Positions 9,812-17,328 of a DNA stretch of 20,569 bases are shown here, one piece after another. Below the pieces are notes generated by a model, which saw only the letters and a list, made by a program, of their open reading frames with translations, was not told where the DNA came from and made no database searches. A program made the position numbers and the translations under genes. Location: positions 1 through 20,569 of the forward strand of contig JBKCGZ010000195.1 of NCBI GenBank assembly GCA_046303115.1. The letters run 5' to 3'. This DNA comes from CAINEC01 sp046303115 (GTDB taxonomy: Bacteria > Bacteroidota > Bacteroidia > AKYH767-A > OLB10). Position 1 is the stretch's first letter; the number at the start of each line of letters is the position of its first letter.

Positions 9812-11488
9812 ATGAAACAATTAATCGAGTGTGTTCCTAATTTCAGTGAAGGAAATAATTTACAAATCATCAATCAGATTACAGATGCGATTAGCAGTGT
9901 TGAGGGAGTAAAATTATTAAATGTTGATCCGGGTAAAGCGACTAACCGTACTGTAGTAACGTTAGTAGGTGAGCCTGCTGCTGTTGTTGAAGCTGCCTTC
10001 CGTGGAATTCAAAAAGCATCTGAGTTAATCGATATGTCGAAGCATCATGGTGAGCATCCTCGTATGGGTGCGACTGATGTTTGTCCGTTTATTCCTGTTG
10101 CTAATATTTCAATGGAAGAAACAGCAGCGTGGAGTCAGAAATTAGCCAAGCGAGTAGGAGAGGAATTAAATATTCCGGTGTATTTGTATGAAGAAGCGCA
10201 AGCAGATAAGTCGAGAAGTAATCTTTCGGTCATCCGTGCCGGTGAGTACGAAGGATTTTTCAAAAAGATAAAAGATCCACAATGGAAACCAGATTTTGGT
10301 CCTGTTGAATTTTCGGCAAAGTCGGGTGGGACAGTTATTGGTGCACGCGACTTTTTAATTGCATACAATGTGAATCTGAATTCTAAGTCTGTGAAACGTG
10401 CAAACTCTATTGCATTTGATATTCGCGAAGCAGGTCGTATAAAGACAGATGAGAAAGGGAAGAAAGTATTGGATGAGAATGGCAATGAGATTCGTATTCC
10501 AGGATCGTTAAAAGGAGTTAAAGCTATCGGTTGGTATATTGAAGAATATGGTCAGGCGCAAGTGTCGATTAATATTACGCAGTTCAAAGAAACTCCATTG
10601 CATATTGTTTTTGAAGAGTGTTATAAGAGTGCATTTAATCGTGGAGCAAGAGTTACAGGAAGTGAGTTAGTTGGATTAGTTCCTTTAAGCGCCATGTTGG
10701 ATGCAGGTCGCTATTTCTTAAATAAACAACGTTTATCCTCAGGTGTTAGTGACCAGGAATTAATTCATATTGCAGTGAAATCGATGGGATTAGATGAGTT
10801 ATCTCCATTTGACGCTAACCAACGAATCATCGAGTATGTATTGAATGAAGGTAATACGGCGCCGTTAGTGAATATGAAGCTGAATGCCTTTGCTGATGAA
10901 ACTGCAAGTGAGTCGCCAGCACCAGGAGGTGGGTCAATATCTGCTTACGTTGGAGTTTTAGGTGTTTCATTAGGAACGATGGTAGCTAATTTAAGTGCTT
11001 CTAAAAAAGGCTGGGAAGACCGTTGGGAAGATTTCAGCAATTGGGCTGAAAAAGGACAGGCCTATAAGAAGCAGTTGTTGGATTTAGTAGATGAAGATAC
11101 TCGTTCATTCAATGCAATTATGAATGGATTTGCATTGCCAAAAGGTACCGACGAAGAAAAGGCAATTCGTAAGCAAGCAATTCAGGATGCAACCAAATAT
11201 GCGATTGAAGTTCCGTTAAAGGTGATGGAAGTTTCATTAGCAACGATGGAAGTTATGAAAGCAATGGTTGAAATTGGAAATCCGAATTCAATTACCGATG
11301 CAGGCGTTGGTGCATTATGCGCTCGAACTGCTGTGATGGGCGCACATATGAATGTGAAGATTAATACGGGTAGTTACGATGATAAAACATTTGTTGGTGA
11401 CATCTTAAAGAAAGCTGCTGCTATTGAAGAACAAGCGGTGAGGTTAGAAGGGGAGATTGTGGGGTTGGTGAATAAAGCGATTGGGTAA
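9812..11488 (+). CDS. ftcD: bifunctional glutamate formimidoyltransferase / formimidoyl-THF cyclodeaminase
   Basis: A 558-residue fusion, as in the animal enzyme. The N-terminal part (1 to about 335) moves the formimino group from formiminoglutamate to tetrahydrofolate. It has IECVPNFSEG at 5-14, D39 in LNVDPGKATNRT and H82 in KHHGEHPRMGATDVCPF; both match by position the residues proposed as catalytic in the mammalian protein. The C-terminal part (about 345-558) releases ammonia to form methenyl-THF and carries the SPAPGGGS nucleation loop (about 369-376). Together with HutI it turns the histidine skeleton into glutamate, ammonia and one-carbon folate. No terminator hairpin follows; a tandem octamer repeat begins directly after the stop. 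Confidence 0.95.
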   Translation: MKQLIECVPNFSEGNNLQIINQITDAISSVEGVKLLNVDPGKATNRTVVTLVGEPAAVVEAAFRGIQKASELIDMSKHHGEHPRMGATDVCPFIPVANISMEETAAWSQKLAKRVGEELNIPVYLYEEAQADKSRSNLSVIRAGEYEGFFKKIKDPQWKPDFGPVEFSAKSGGTVIGARDFLIAYNVNLNSKSVKRANSIAFDIREAGRIKTDEKGKKVLDENGNEIRIPGSLKGVKAIGWYIEEYGQAQVSINITQFKETPLHIVFEECYKSAFNRGARVTGSELVGLVPLSAMLDAGRYFLNKQRLSSGVSDQELIHIAVKSMGLDELSPFDANQRIIEYVLNEGNTAPLVNMKLNAFADETASESPAPGGGSISAYVGVLGVSLGTMVANLSASKKGWEDRWEDFSNWAEKGQAYKKQLLDLVDEDTRSFNAIMNGFALPKGTDEEKAIRKQAIQDATKYAIEVPLKVMEVSLATMEVMKAMVEIGNPNSITDAGVGALCARTAVMGAHMNVKINTGSYDDKTFVGDILKKAAAIEEQAVRLEGEIVGLVNKAIG

Positions 11489-11532
11489 TTTGATAATTTG
11501 ATAATTTGAAGATTTGAAGATTTGAAGATTTG
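11489..11532. repeat. tandem octamer repeat, five units
   Basis: Two copies of TTTGATAA (11489-11504) are followed by three copies of TTTGAAGA (11505-11528) and a partial TTTG. The array starts on the base after the ftcD stop. The identical, in-phase units suggest replication slippage. The rest of the gap to the next gene (11533-11582) holds a near -7 box (TTTATTTG, 11563-11570) but nothing firmer. Confidence 0.9.
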
Positions 11533-11582
11533 CTTCTCGATGCCTCGGGATTGAAGTTGAAATTTATTTGTAATTTTATTTC

Positions 11583-11786
11583 ATGGAGAAACCAAAATTA
11601 GATCGTTCGGCTTTTAAGATTAATACTTTTGAGTCGGCGGATAATAACAAAGAATATTGGTTAAGTAAAACGCCTGATGAGCGATTTGCTGCCGCATGGT
11701 ATCTCATCTGCTGCGCTTATAATATTGATTACAACAATCCTCCTAAATTAGATCGTACTTGTTTTTCAATGCGCAAACATGAGTAA
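11583..11786 (+). CDS. 67-residue protein paired with a nucleotidyltransferase (possible antitoxin or partner)
   Basis: This small soluble protein overlaps the next gene by 8 bases, which indicates translational coupling. It contains an internal duplication: PKLDRSAF at 4-11 and PKLDRTCF at 54-61, with near-identical DNA for the shared part. Between them lies a helical, aromatic segment (EYWLSKTPDERFAAAWYLICCAYN). I recall similar small proteins beside nucleotidyltransferases in Bacteroidota but cannot name a family. It lacks the size and the R-x4-6-H motif of a HEPN toxin. A role as partner or antitoxin to the nucleotidyltransferase is inferred from gene coupling only. Confidence 0.7.
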   Translation: MEKPKLDRSAFKINTFESADNNKEYWLSKTPDERFAAAWYLICCAYNIDYNNPPKLDRTCFSMRKHE

Positions 11787-12231
11787 TATTCTAAATGATG
11801 ATTTTGTTGATTTTCTAAACGCTTTAAAAGAGTGTAATGTGGAATATATTTTAGTTGGTGGATATGCCGTAATTTATCATGGTTATAATCGGACAACTGG
11901 AGATTTAGATGTTTGGGTAAACCCTACAAAGGAAAATTATAGGAAGTTGATTTTGGCTTTTAATAAATTCGGATTAAGCCTTTTTGATATGACAGAAGAA
12001 TTATTTCTTGCCAATAAGGAACTTAATGTTTTTACATTTGGTAGACCTCCAGTTTGCATTGATTTATTGACTCGATTAAAAGGACTAAACTTCGATGAAG
12101 TTTATCCAAGCAGTTATCAAACAGAATTCAGTGGAGTTGATGTTAGAATGATTGATCTACCAGATCTAATAAGAGCGAAAAAGGCATCCAATCGACCAAA
12201 GGACATCGACGATATCAATCATATTTCTTGA
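11779..12231 (+). CDS. DUF6036/AbiEii-like nucleotidyltransferase
   Basis: A 150-residue protein with a minimal polymerase-beta-type nucleotidyltransferase core: VEYILVGGYAVIYHGYNRTTGDLDVWV, with G27-G28 and the metal-binding pair D42 and D44, then a third acidic strand CIDLLT (D95). The C-terminal KKASNRPKDIDDINHI resembles the lysine/aspartate tail of related enzymes in AbiEii, MenT and minimal nucleotidyltransferase systems. It overlaps the 67-residue gene by 8 bases. It could act as a toxin that adds nucleotides to tRNA, or as an AMP-transferring antitoxin; the sequence does not decide. It converges on the methylase remnant with only 26 bases between. Confidence 0.8.
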   Translation: MSNILNDDFVDFLNALKECNVEYILVGGYAVIYHGYNRTTGDLDVWVNPTKENYRKLILAFNKFGLSLFDMTEELFLANKELNVFTFGRPPVCIDLLTRLKGLNFDEVYPSSYQTEFSGVDVRMIDLPDLIRAKKASNRPKDIDDINHIS

Positions 12232-12257
12232 TTTAAGGCTAAAATTAAAACCAAAAA

Positions 12258-12971
12258 TTACAAAATCAAAAATACTACCGGTATCTTATGCAACTCAGGA
12301 ATTTGTTTTTTCCATTCTTGAATGCGTAAGGTGCGAATGCTTTCTTGATCCGTATCAATATTAGATGCAATACATAACCGAGTTTCGTTATTGCATGCCG
12401 TTAGAATGTCTTTTAGCATGGGGTTATTACGATATGGCGCTTCAATAAAAATTTGCGTCTCATTGCGTTGCTGTGCCGATCGTTCTAATTGTTGTAACGA
12501 TTTAATTCGTTCGCTTCTATCGATTGGTAAATAACCGTGAAAACAAAAACGTTGTCCGTCTAATCCCTAAGAAATTAACGCTAATAAAATAGAAGAAGGA
12601 CCAATTAATGGTTTTACTTTAATATTCGCTTTATGTGCCGCTGCCACTACACGTGCGCCTGGGTCCGCAACTGCAGGACAACCAGCTTCGCTTAATAATC
12701 CTGTTGGAACCTTGTTCTTTAACGGATCTAAAAAGGAATTGATGTTTTGCTTTGGATCGTGTTTGTCTAATTCGAATATTGTTAACTCTGCTTGTGGAGT
12801 TTCAATAGCACATTGTTTTAAAAATGCTCTCGCTGATTTTTCATTCTCAACAATAAATACTTTTAATTGGCGAATGATTTCGAGAGTGTTTGCCGATAAA
12901 TACAATTCCGGCGCTGTCTCAGTACTGAGTCCACAAGGAATTAAATACAATTGAGGTGTTAGTGTTGTCAT
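12258..12971 (-). pseudogene. RsmI-like SAM-dependent methylase interrupted by an in-frame amber codon
   Basis: The N-terminal 134 codons give a tetrapyrrole-methylase-fold protein of the short RsmI-like type common in Bacteroidota (QLYLIPCGL at 7-15, GLLSEAGCPAVADPG at 91-105, LIGPSSILLAL at 122-132). A TAG at 12567-12569 stops it. The same frame then stays open for 102 more codons with the expected C-terminal half (GLDGQRFCFHGYLP, ETQIFIEAPYRNN, LCIASNIDT, IPVVFLI) and ends in TAA at 12258-12260. There is no frameshift. The TAG falls where relatives have a residue just before Gly-Leu. It may be a recent nonsense mutation, a sequencing error or a readthrough site. The gene is last in the pdxH-phosphoesterase-methylase run, 10 bases after the phosphoesterase stop. 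Confidence 0.88.
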
Positions 12972-12981
12972 AGGAATTTAA

Positions 12982-14244
12982 TTAAGCACACTCAAATTCA
13001 ATCAATGTGATTTCAGGTAACATTCCCACACGACCAGGATAACCTAAGAAACCTAGTCCACGGTTGACATACAAGTACTGATGACCTTCTTGATATAATC
13101 CTGCCCATTCTTTATATACATATTGAACAGGACTCCATCTGAAATAAGGAATTTCAATTCCGAATTGAAATCCATGCGTATGTCCTGCAAGCATTAAATC
13201 TACCTTTGGAAAATCTTTCAATACTTCAGCTCTCCAATGAGAAGGATCGTGAGAAAGCAATATATTAAAGTCACTATACTGAATATCTGTAGTTGCCTTC
13301 TTCAAACTACCATACTTCGGAAATCGTAAATGCGTACTCCAATTCTGAACTCCAATCAAGGAGATCTTATCTCCATTATTTTCTACTACACAATGTTCAT
13401 CCAATAAGATATTCCATCCCATTTCCTTATGATGGTTGATTAAGGATTGAAGATTTTGCTTCTTCGCTGCATCGTTTTCCCATTTCACATAATCACCATA
13501 ATCGTGATTGCCAAGAATAGAATAAACTCCATGCTTTGATTTTAATTTTGAAAGAGCAGGTTTATGCTCAATAACTTCATCGTTTCTATTATTGACTAAG
13601 TCGCCAGTAAAAACAATCAAATCAGGATTTAAATTATTGATGATATCAACAGCTCTGTTAAGCGGTTCTTGTGTGACAAAACTTCCAGAGTGAATATCTG
13701 AGATCTGAACCATTTTGAATCCGTGAAACCCCTTTGGTAAGTTGGGCAACTTTAACTTCACTTTACGGACATGGTAATCAGTTGCTCCTTTTGCCATTCC
13801 GTATAATAAACTTACGAATGGTAATGACCCAACAAATATTCCAAGTCGGACAAGGAAGTCTGATCGTGTAATGCCTTGCGGTAAGACATCCCCGTTAGAA
13901 GCATCCGTTAATTCTTTTACTGGAAAAAGTTTCGAATAACACCATTTTACAAAACGGGTTAAATCATCCACCAGCATGAAAACCAAAATCAATAATTTGG
14001 AAATCATGAGAATGAAAACGAAAGCGGTGAAGTATGTACGAATAAATTTAGGCCACGATTGAATATCCCAAATCATCGCACTTAAAATCACAAGTACGCA
14101 GAATGCGGTTAGTGACCAATAAATAACTGTTGCAGTTTTTTGAGAAAAATCAGAAGAATTTCGCAACGCAAATTTGAATGCCTGATAAACATACAAATCA
14201 ATGATAAGTATGAGTGCAATTAAAAATAGCTGTCCGAATTTCAT
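12982..14244 (-). CDS. membrane-anchored calcineurin-like metallophosphoesterase
   Basis: The 420-residue protein has hydrophobic segments near 3-22, 42-60, 70-95 and 131-150, then a catalytic domain with the full dinuclear-metal motif set: SDIHSG (D183, H185), TGDLVNNR (D215), GNHDYGD (N246, H247), LSHDP (H332) and AGHTHG (H355, H357). This is the YkuE-like phosphoesterase type. The substrate cannot be read from sequence; UDP-diacylglucosamine, phospholipid or nucleotide phosphoesters are acted on by relatives. It lies 22 bases after pdxH and 10 bases before the methylase gene, suggesting one transcript. Confidence 0.9.
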   Translation of the reverse strand: MKFGQLFLIALILIIDLYVYQAFKFALRNSSDFSQKTATVIYWSLTAFCVLVILSAMIWDIQSWPKFIRTYFTAFVFILMISKLLILVFMLVDDLTRFVKWCYSKLFPVKELTDASNGDVLPQGITRSDFLVRLGIFVGSLPFVSLLYGMAKGATDYHVRKVKLKLPNLPKGFHGFKMVQISDIHSGSFVTQEPLNRAVDIINNLNPDLIVFTGDLVNNRNDEVIEHKPALSKLKSKHGVYSILGNHDYGDYVKWENDAAKKQNLQSLINHHKEMGWNILLDEHCVVENNGDKISLIGVQNWSTHLRFPKYGSLKKATTDIQYSDFNILLSHDPSHWRAEVLKDFPKVDLMLAGHTHGFQFGIEIPYFRWSPVQYVYKEWAGLYQEGHQYLYVNRGLGFLGYPGRVGMLPEITLIEFECA

Positions 14245-14266
14245 AAGGTAATTTGCATCATGTTCA

Positions 14267-14923
14267 TTATGGAGCTAGTCTGAATACCATCCAGTTTTCG
14301 CCATTGCGTTCGTATAAAAATCGGTCATGCAAACGATTCGGACGACCTTGCCAAAATTCAATTCGATGTGGAGTAACAAGATAGCCTCCCCAATGAGCAG
14401 GACGAGGAATAGTAGTGTTTTCGTATTGTTTGTTTAAGCGAGCGACTTCATCTTCTAAATCTTTTCGCGAAGTAAGAATGGAAGATTGAGCAGAAGCCCA
14501 AGCACCAATTTGACTCTCACGAGGCCGCACGGCAAAATAAGCATCTGATTCTTCTGAACTTACTTTGGTAATGGTTCCTTCAATTCGTACTTGTTGCGAC
14601 ATTGCCTGCCAGAAAAAATTCAAGCATACTTGTGAGTTATTGTTGATCTCTTCGCCTTTTCTGCTGTTATAGTTGGTGTAGAATATAAATCCACGATCAT
14701 CTAGTCCTTTTAAAAGTACAATACGAGATGAAGGTTTATTATCAACCACCGACGAAAAGCACATAGCGTTCGGTTCAGGGACTTCATTATTAACTGCAGA
14801 AGTAAACCATTTCTCAAATTGCTTCATAGGATTTGCCTCAAGGTCATTTTCCGACAAAATACCTTTGTCGTACTGCTCGCGCATATGTTGCAAATGATGA
14901 CTAAATGGAGTTCCTTGTTCCAT
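14267..14923 (-). CDS. pdxH: pyridoxamine/pyridoxine 5'-phosphate oxidase PdxH
   Basis: PdxH is the FMN enzyme that oxidises pyridoxamine or pyridoxine 5'-phosphate to pyridoxal 5'-phosphate in the cytosol. The 218-residue protein carries the FMN-contact segment RIVLLKG (67-73), FYTNYNSRKGEEI (81-93), the substrate and FMN region VRPRESQIGAWAS (132-144), HWGGY (177-181) and the C-terminal signature IEFWQGRPNRLHDR with terminal RLAP. It leads a three-gene minus-strand run and is divergent from yqgE, a common arrangement in Bacteroidota. Confidence 0.96.
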   Translation of the reverse strand: MEQGTPFSHHLQHMREQYDKGILSENDLEANPMKQFEKWFTSAVNNEVPEPNAMCFSSVVDNKPSSRIVLLKGLDDRGFIFYTNYNSRKGEEINNNSQVCLNFFWQAMSQQVRIEGTITKVSSEESDAYFAVRPRESQIGAWASAQSSILTSRKDLEDEVARLNKQYENTTIPRPAHWGGYLVTPHRIEFWQGRPNRLHDRFLYERNGENWMVFRLAP

Positions 14924-14940
14924 GCTTAAATTTTCGATGT

Positions 14941-14948
14941 CAAAAGTA
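14941..14948 (-). promoter_or_regulatory. -7 promoter box for the pdxH operon
   Basis: Read on the minus strand this is TACTTTTG, an exact TAnnTTTG match, 17 bases before the pdxH ATG. The -33 side is T-rich but has no exact TTTG. Confidence 0.45.
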
Positions 14949-15122
14949 TAACATCCTTATCGAATAAATAGTTTTTAAATTGAAATCGCACACGTTTTTT
15001 TAACAAAATGTAAGAAAGTGTAAGATTTTTCGTTTTTTCAATTAATATCGTAAAAAAATGACTTTAACCATAGAAACAAAACCGCCATACGTTAGTTTAA
15101 GACAATATCAAATCATACTACT

Positions 15123-15683
15123 ATGAAAAGAATTTTCGAACCCACACAAGGAAGCTTATTAGTGTCAGAGCCATTCTTAGCAGACTCGTTTTTTAAACGC
15201 TCTGTAGTGTTGTTAAGTGAACACGATAAGAAAGGAACATTAGGATTTATTCTAAATAAGCCAACGGATGTAACCGTTAATCAGGCTGTAGATAATTTCC
15301 CAGAGTTTGAAGCACCTCTTTATTTTGGTGGTCCAGTTGAAACTGATACCTTGTTTTATATTCATACAATTGGAGCAGAACTACAAGGCGCAATAGAAAT
15401 TACAAGCGGAATTTGGTTTGGTGGCGACTTTGAAGCATTGAAAAAGATGATTGAAGAGAATAAGGTGACATCAGATCAGATTCGTTTTTATGCTGGGTAC
15501 TCTGGTTGGGAGCCCGATCAATTAGAGCATGAAATGCGTGAGAAAGCATGGCTCGTAACAGATGCCCCTACGGATTTCAATTTCTTAGGAGAGCCTGAAG
15601 TATTATGGGGCAAAGTACTTAAGTCGATGGGAAATGAATATGCAATTCTTTCTACCTTCCCTGAGGACCCAAGTTTAAATTAA
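15123..15683 (+). CDS. yqgE: YqgE/AlgH family protein
   Basis: A 186-residue protein of the UPF0301 (YqgE/AlgH) family. Typical segments are GSLLVSEPFLADSFFKRSVVLLSEHD (about 10-35), GTLGFILNKP, the glycine-rich YFGGPVETDTLF and the GYSGWEPDQLEHEM signature near the C-terminus. No enzyme reaction is established for the family; AlgH was named from alginate regulation in Pseudomonas. It diverges from pdxH and ends in its own terminator, so it is probably a single-gene unit. Confidence 0.93.
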   Translation: MKRIFEPTQGSLLVSEPFLADSFFKRSVVLLSEHDKKGTLGFILNKPTDVTVNQAVDNFPEFEAPLYFGGPVETDTLFYIHTIGAELQGAIEITSGIWFGGDFEALKKMIEENKVTSDQIRFYAGYSGWEPDQLEHEMREKAWLVTDAPTDFNFLGEPEVLWGKVLKSMGNEYAILSTFPEDPSLN

Positions 15684-15708
15684 ACTATTCAAACAGTTTT
15701 ATAGAAAG

Positions 15709-15739
15709 CAGCAGATGGTATAAATCGTCTGCTGTTTTT
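15709..15739 (+). terminator. intrinsic terminator after yqgE
   Basis: The stem CAGCAGATGG (15709-15718) pairs with TCGTCTGCTG (15725-15734) with two G-T wobbles, around a 6-base loop, and is followed by TTTTT. Confidence 0.88.
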
Positions 15740-15753
15740 GTTTTGAAAATATA

Positions 15754-15785
15754 ATTGGAATCAGAAAAATTTTAATGTATATTTG
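15754..15785 (+). promoter_or_regulatory. -33/-7 promoter of the toxin-antitoxin pair
   Basis: ATTG at 15754-15757 (one mismatch to TTTG), a 20-base spacer and TATATTTG at 15778-15785 (exact TAnnTTTG). The ATG of the antitoxin is 5 bases after the box, so transcription would start at or next to the start codon. Confidence 0.6.
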
Positions 15786-15790
15786 GTTGT

Positions 15791-15988
15791 ATGAAAGCTG
15801 TAATAATCAAACCAAAGTCTGCGACTGAATTAAAGTTTATTAATGACTTATTAAAGAAACTAGGCGTGAATTCTTCAACAGTGTCAAAAGAGGACGTTGA
15901 AGATATTGGATTGTCAAAGCTTATGCGAGGCGTTGATAAGTCTAAAAAAGTTAGTAAGGATTCTATTATTAACAAACTTAAGTCTTAA
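15791..15988 (+). CDS. antitoxin of a RelE/ParE-type pair
   Basis: A 65-residue, highly charged, lysine-rich protein (MKAVIIKPKSATELKFINDLLKKLGV ... SKKVSKDSIINKLKS). The short N-terminal strand followed by helices resembles small type II antitoxins often found in front of RelE toxins in Bacteroidota. The stop and the toxin start share a base (TAATG at 15986-15990), the usual coupling for such pairs. The antitoxin role rests mainly on this position. The promoter lies directly upstream and would give an almost leaderless mRNA; self-repression by the complex is typical of such systems but no operator repeat is evident. Confidence 0.8.
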   Translation: MKAVIIKPKSATELKFINDLLKKLGVNSSTVSKEDVEDIGLSKLMRGVDKSKKVSKDSIINKLKS

Positions 15989-16254
15989 TGACAGTTGAGT
16001 TTTTAAATAGTTTTTCAAAAGATGTCGACAAAATTTTAAGAAAGTCGGATAAGTTAAAGTTGCTTAAATTAATTGCTCAAACTGAAGCTGCTAAAGAACT
16101 TTTTGATATTCCGCATATTAAAAAACTAGTAGGCCATAAAAATGCTTATCGGGTACGCCTAGGAGATTATAGAATAGGTGTTTTTTATGAATTGAATAAA
16201 GTCGTTTTTGCTCGAATTTTACACCGAAAAGAAATTTACAAACTATTCCCTTAG
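15988..16254 (+). CDS. RelE/ParE-superfamily toxin
   Basis: An 88-residue protein with the RelE-superfamily layout: an N-terminal strand and helix (VEFLNSFSKDVDKIL), the conserved core KNAYRVRLGDYRIGVFYE (about 51-68), and the C-terminal ARILHRKEIYKLFP with basic residues, a histidine and a terminal Tyr-x-x-Phe. RelE-type members cut mRNA in the ribosome while ParE types poison gyrase. The HRKEIYKLFP tail favours the RelE/YoeB side, but that is not decisive. The gene overlaps the antitoxin by one base and sits between yqgE and selU, a typical insertion point for a small stress cassette. Confidence 0.88.
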   Translation: MTVEFLNSFSKDVDKILRKSDKLKLLKLIAQTEAAKELFDIPHIKKLVGHKNAYRVRLGDYRIGVFYELNKVVFARILHRKEIYKLFP

Positions 16255-16280
16255 GTTTTCTTTATTGTATCTAACTAACT

Positions 16281-16288
16281 TATATTTG
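16281..16288 (+). promoter_or_regulatory. -7 promoter box for selU-selD
   Basis: TATATTTG, an exact match to TAnnTTTG and the same octamer as in front of the antitoxin, ending 4 bases before the selU ATG. A T-rich -33 candidate (TTTTC, 16256-16260) lies 20 bases upstream. Confidence 0.5.
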
Positions 16289-16292
16289 TTAC

Positions 16293-17327
16293 ATGCAAAG
16301 TCATTCCGTTTCGGTTGAAGAGTTCGTTGGGATTTATAAAAGCAAAAAGCTTCCTTTATTTGATGCACGGAGTACTTCGGAGTATCAACGCGGACATATA
16401 CCAGGTGCGCAGTCGTTGCCATTGTTGGATGATGAAGCGCGAAAGATAATAGGCACTATATACAAGCAAGAAGGCCGTGAGGCTGCCGTCCTAAAAGGAT
16501 TTGAATTGGTAGGTCCTGAATTTTATAAGAAAATAATGAGTGCCAGTGAAATGGCGTCCAATAAAGTGGTGATGGTTTATTGTTGGAGAGGAGGGATGCG
16601 CTCGAATATTTTAGCGTGGCTATTACAGATGGCTGGATTTAAAGTCACTTTACTTAAAGGTGGTTATAAAACATTTCGTCATTGGGTGATTGATCAATAT
16701 TCACAGCAAAGAAATTACATTGTATTAGGAGGAAGAACAGGCTCAGGCAAAACAGAGATACTTCATTTGCTCGCACAAGAGGGAGAACAAATTATTGATC
16801 TCGAAGGAATCGCACATCATAAAGGTTCAGCCTTTGGTGCCTTAGGTCAGGAGCCACAGTTTTTGCAAGAACATTTTGAAAACAATGTTTCATGGGTTTT
16901 GTCAAATACAGTTTCTTCTGAGCCTATCTGGATCGAAAATGAAAGTCGACATATTGGAAGGAACCAGATACCGCCTATGTTATTTGAGCAGATTCGAACA
17001 GCCTCGAAACTAACTGTGAATGTATCATTGGAGACAAGAACCAATCGTATTCTTCAGGAATACGGAATTTTTGATACAAATATCTTGATTGAAAAAACGC
17101 AGGATGTTTCCCGAAGGATGGGGCCGCAACATGCAAAAGAGGCAATACAGTATCTAACGGTTGGGGATATCCGTAATTGGGTATTGAAAATGTTAGATTA
17201 TTACGACAAGACCTATCAGCATTCAGGAATGAGTCAGGAAAACAAAAAAGTAGCTGAAGTGGATTTTAGCTGGGAAGAAAAAGAAGTCGGTATTAGAAAA
17301 ATGATTAATAAAAAGAAAGAGTTGTAA
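16293..17327 (+). CDS. selU: tRNA 2-selenouridine synthase SelU (MnmH)
   Basis: SelU replaces sulfur by selenium in 2-thiouridine at the wobble base of tRNAs for Lys, Glu and Gln, via a geranylated intermediate, using selenophosphate. The 344-residue protein has an N-terminal rhodanese domain with the catalytic cysteine in YCWRGGMRS (C97, the same number as the essential cysteine of E. coli YbbB). Its second half is a P-loop domain with GGRTGSGKT (146-154). selD follows with one base between them, so enzyme and selenium donor are made together. If the -7 box at 16281-16288 is used, the mRNA has almost no leader. Confidence 0.96.
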   Translation: MQSHSVSVEEFVGIYKSKKLPLFDARSTSEYQRGHIPGAQSLPLLDDEARKIIGTIYKQEGREAAVLKGFELVGPEFYKKIMSASEMASNKVVMVYCWRGGMRSNILAWLLQMAGFKVTLLKGGYKTFRHWVIDQYSQQRNYIVLGGRTGSGKTEILHLLAQEGEQIIDLEGIAHHKGSAFGALGQEPQFLQEHFENNVSWVLSNTVSSEPIWIENESRHIGRNQIPPMLFEQIRTASKLTVNVSLETRTNRILQEYGIFDTNILIEKTQDVSRRMGPQHAKEAIQYLTVGDIRNWVLKMLDYYDKTYQHSGMSQENKKVAEVDFSWEEKEVGIRKMINKKKEL

Positions 17328-17328
17328 A

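Noticed and set aside
10135..10485. 116-codon minus-strand reading frame inside ftcD
   Set aside because: It lies opposite a well-conserved part of ftcD and has no recognisable features.
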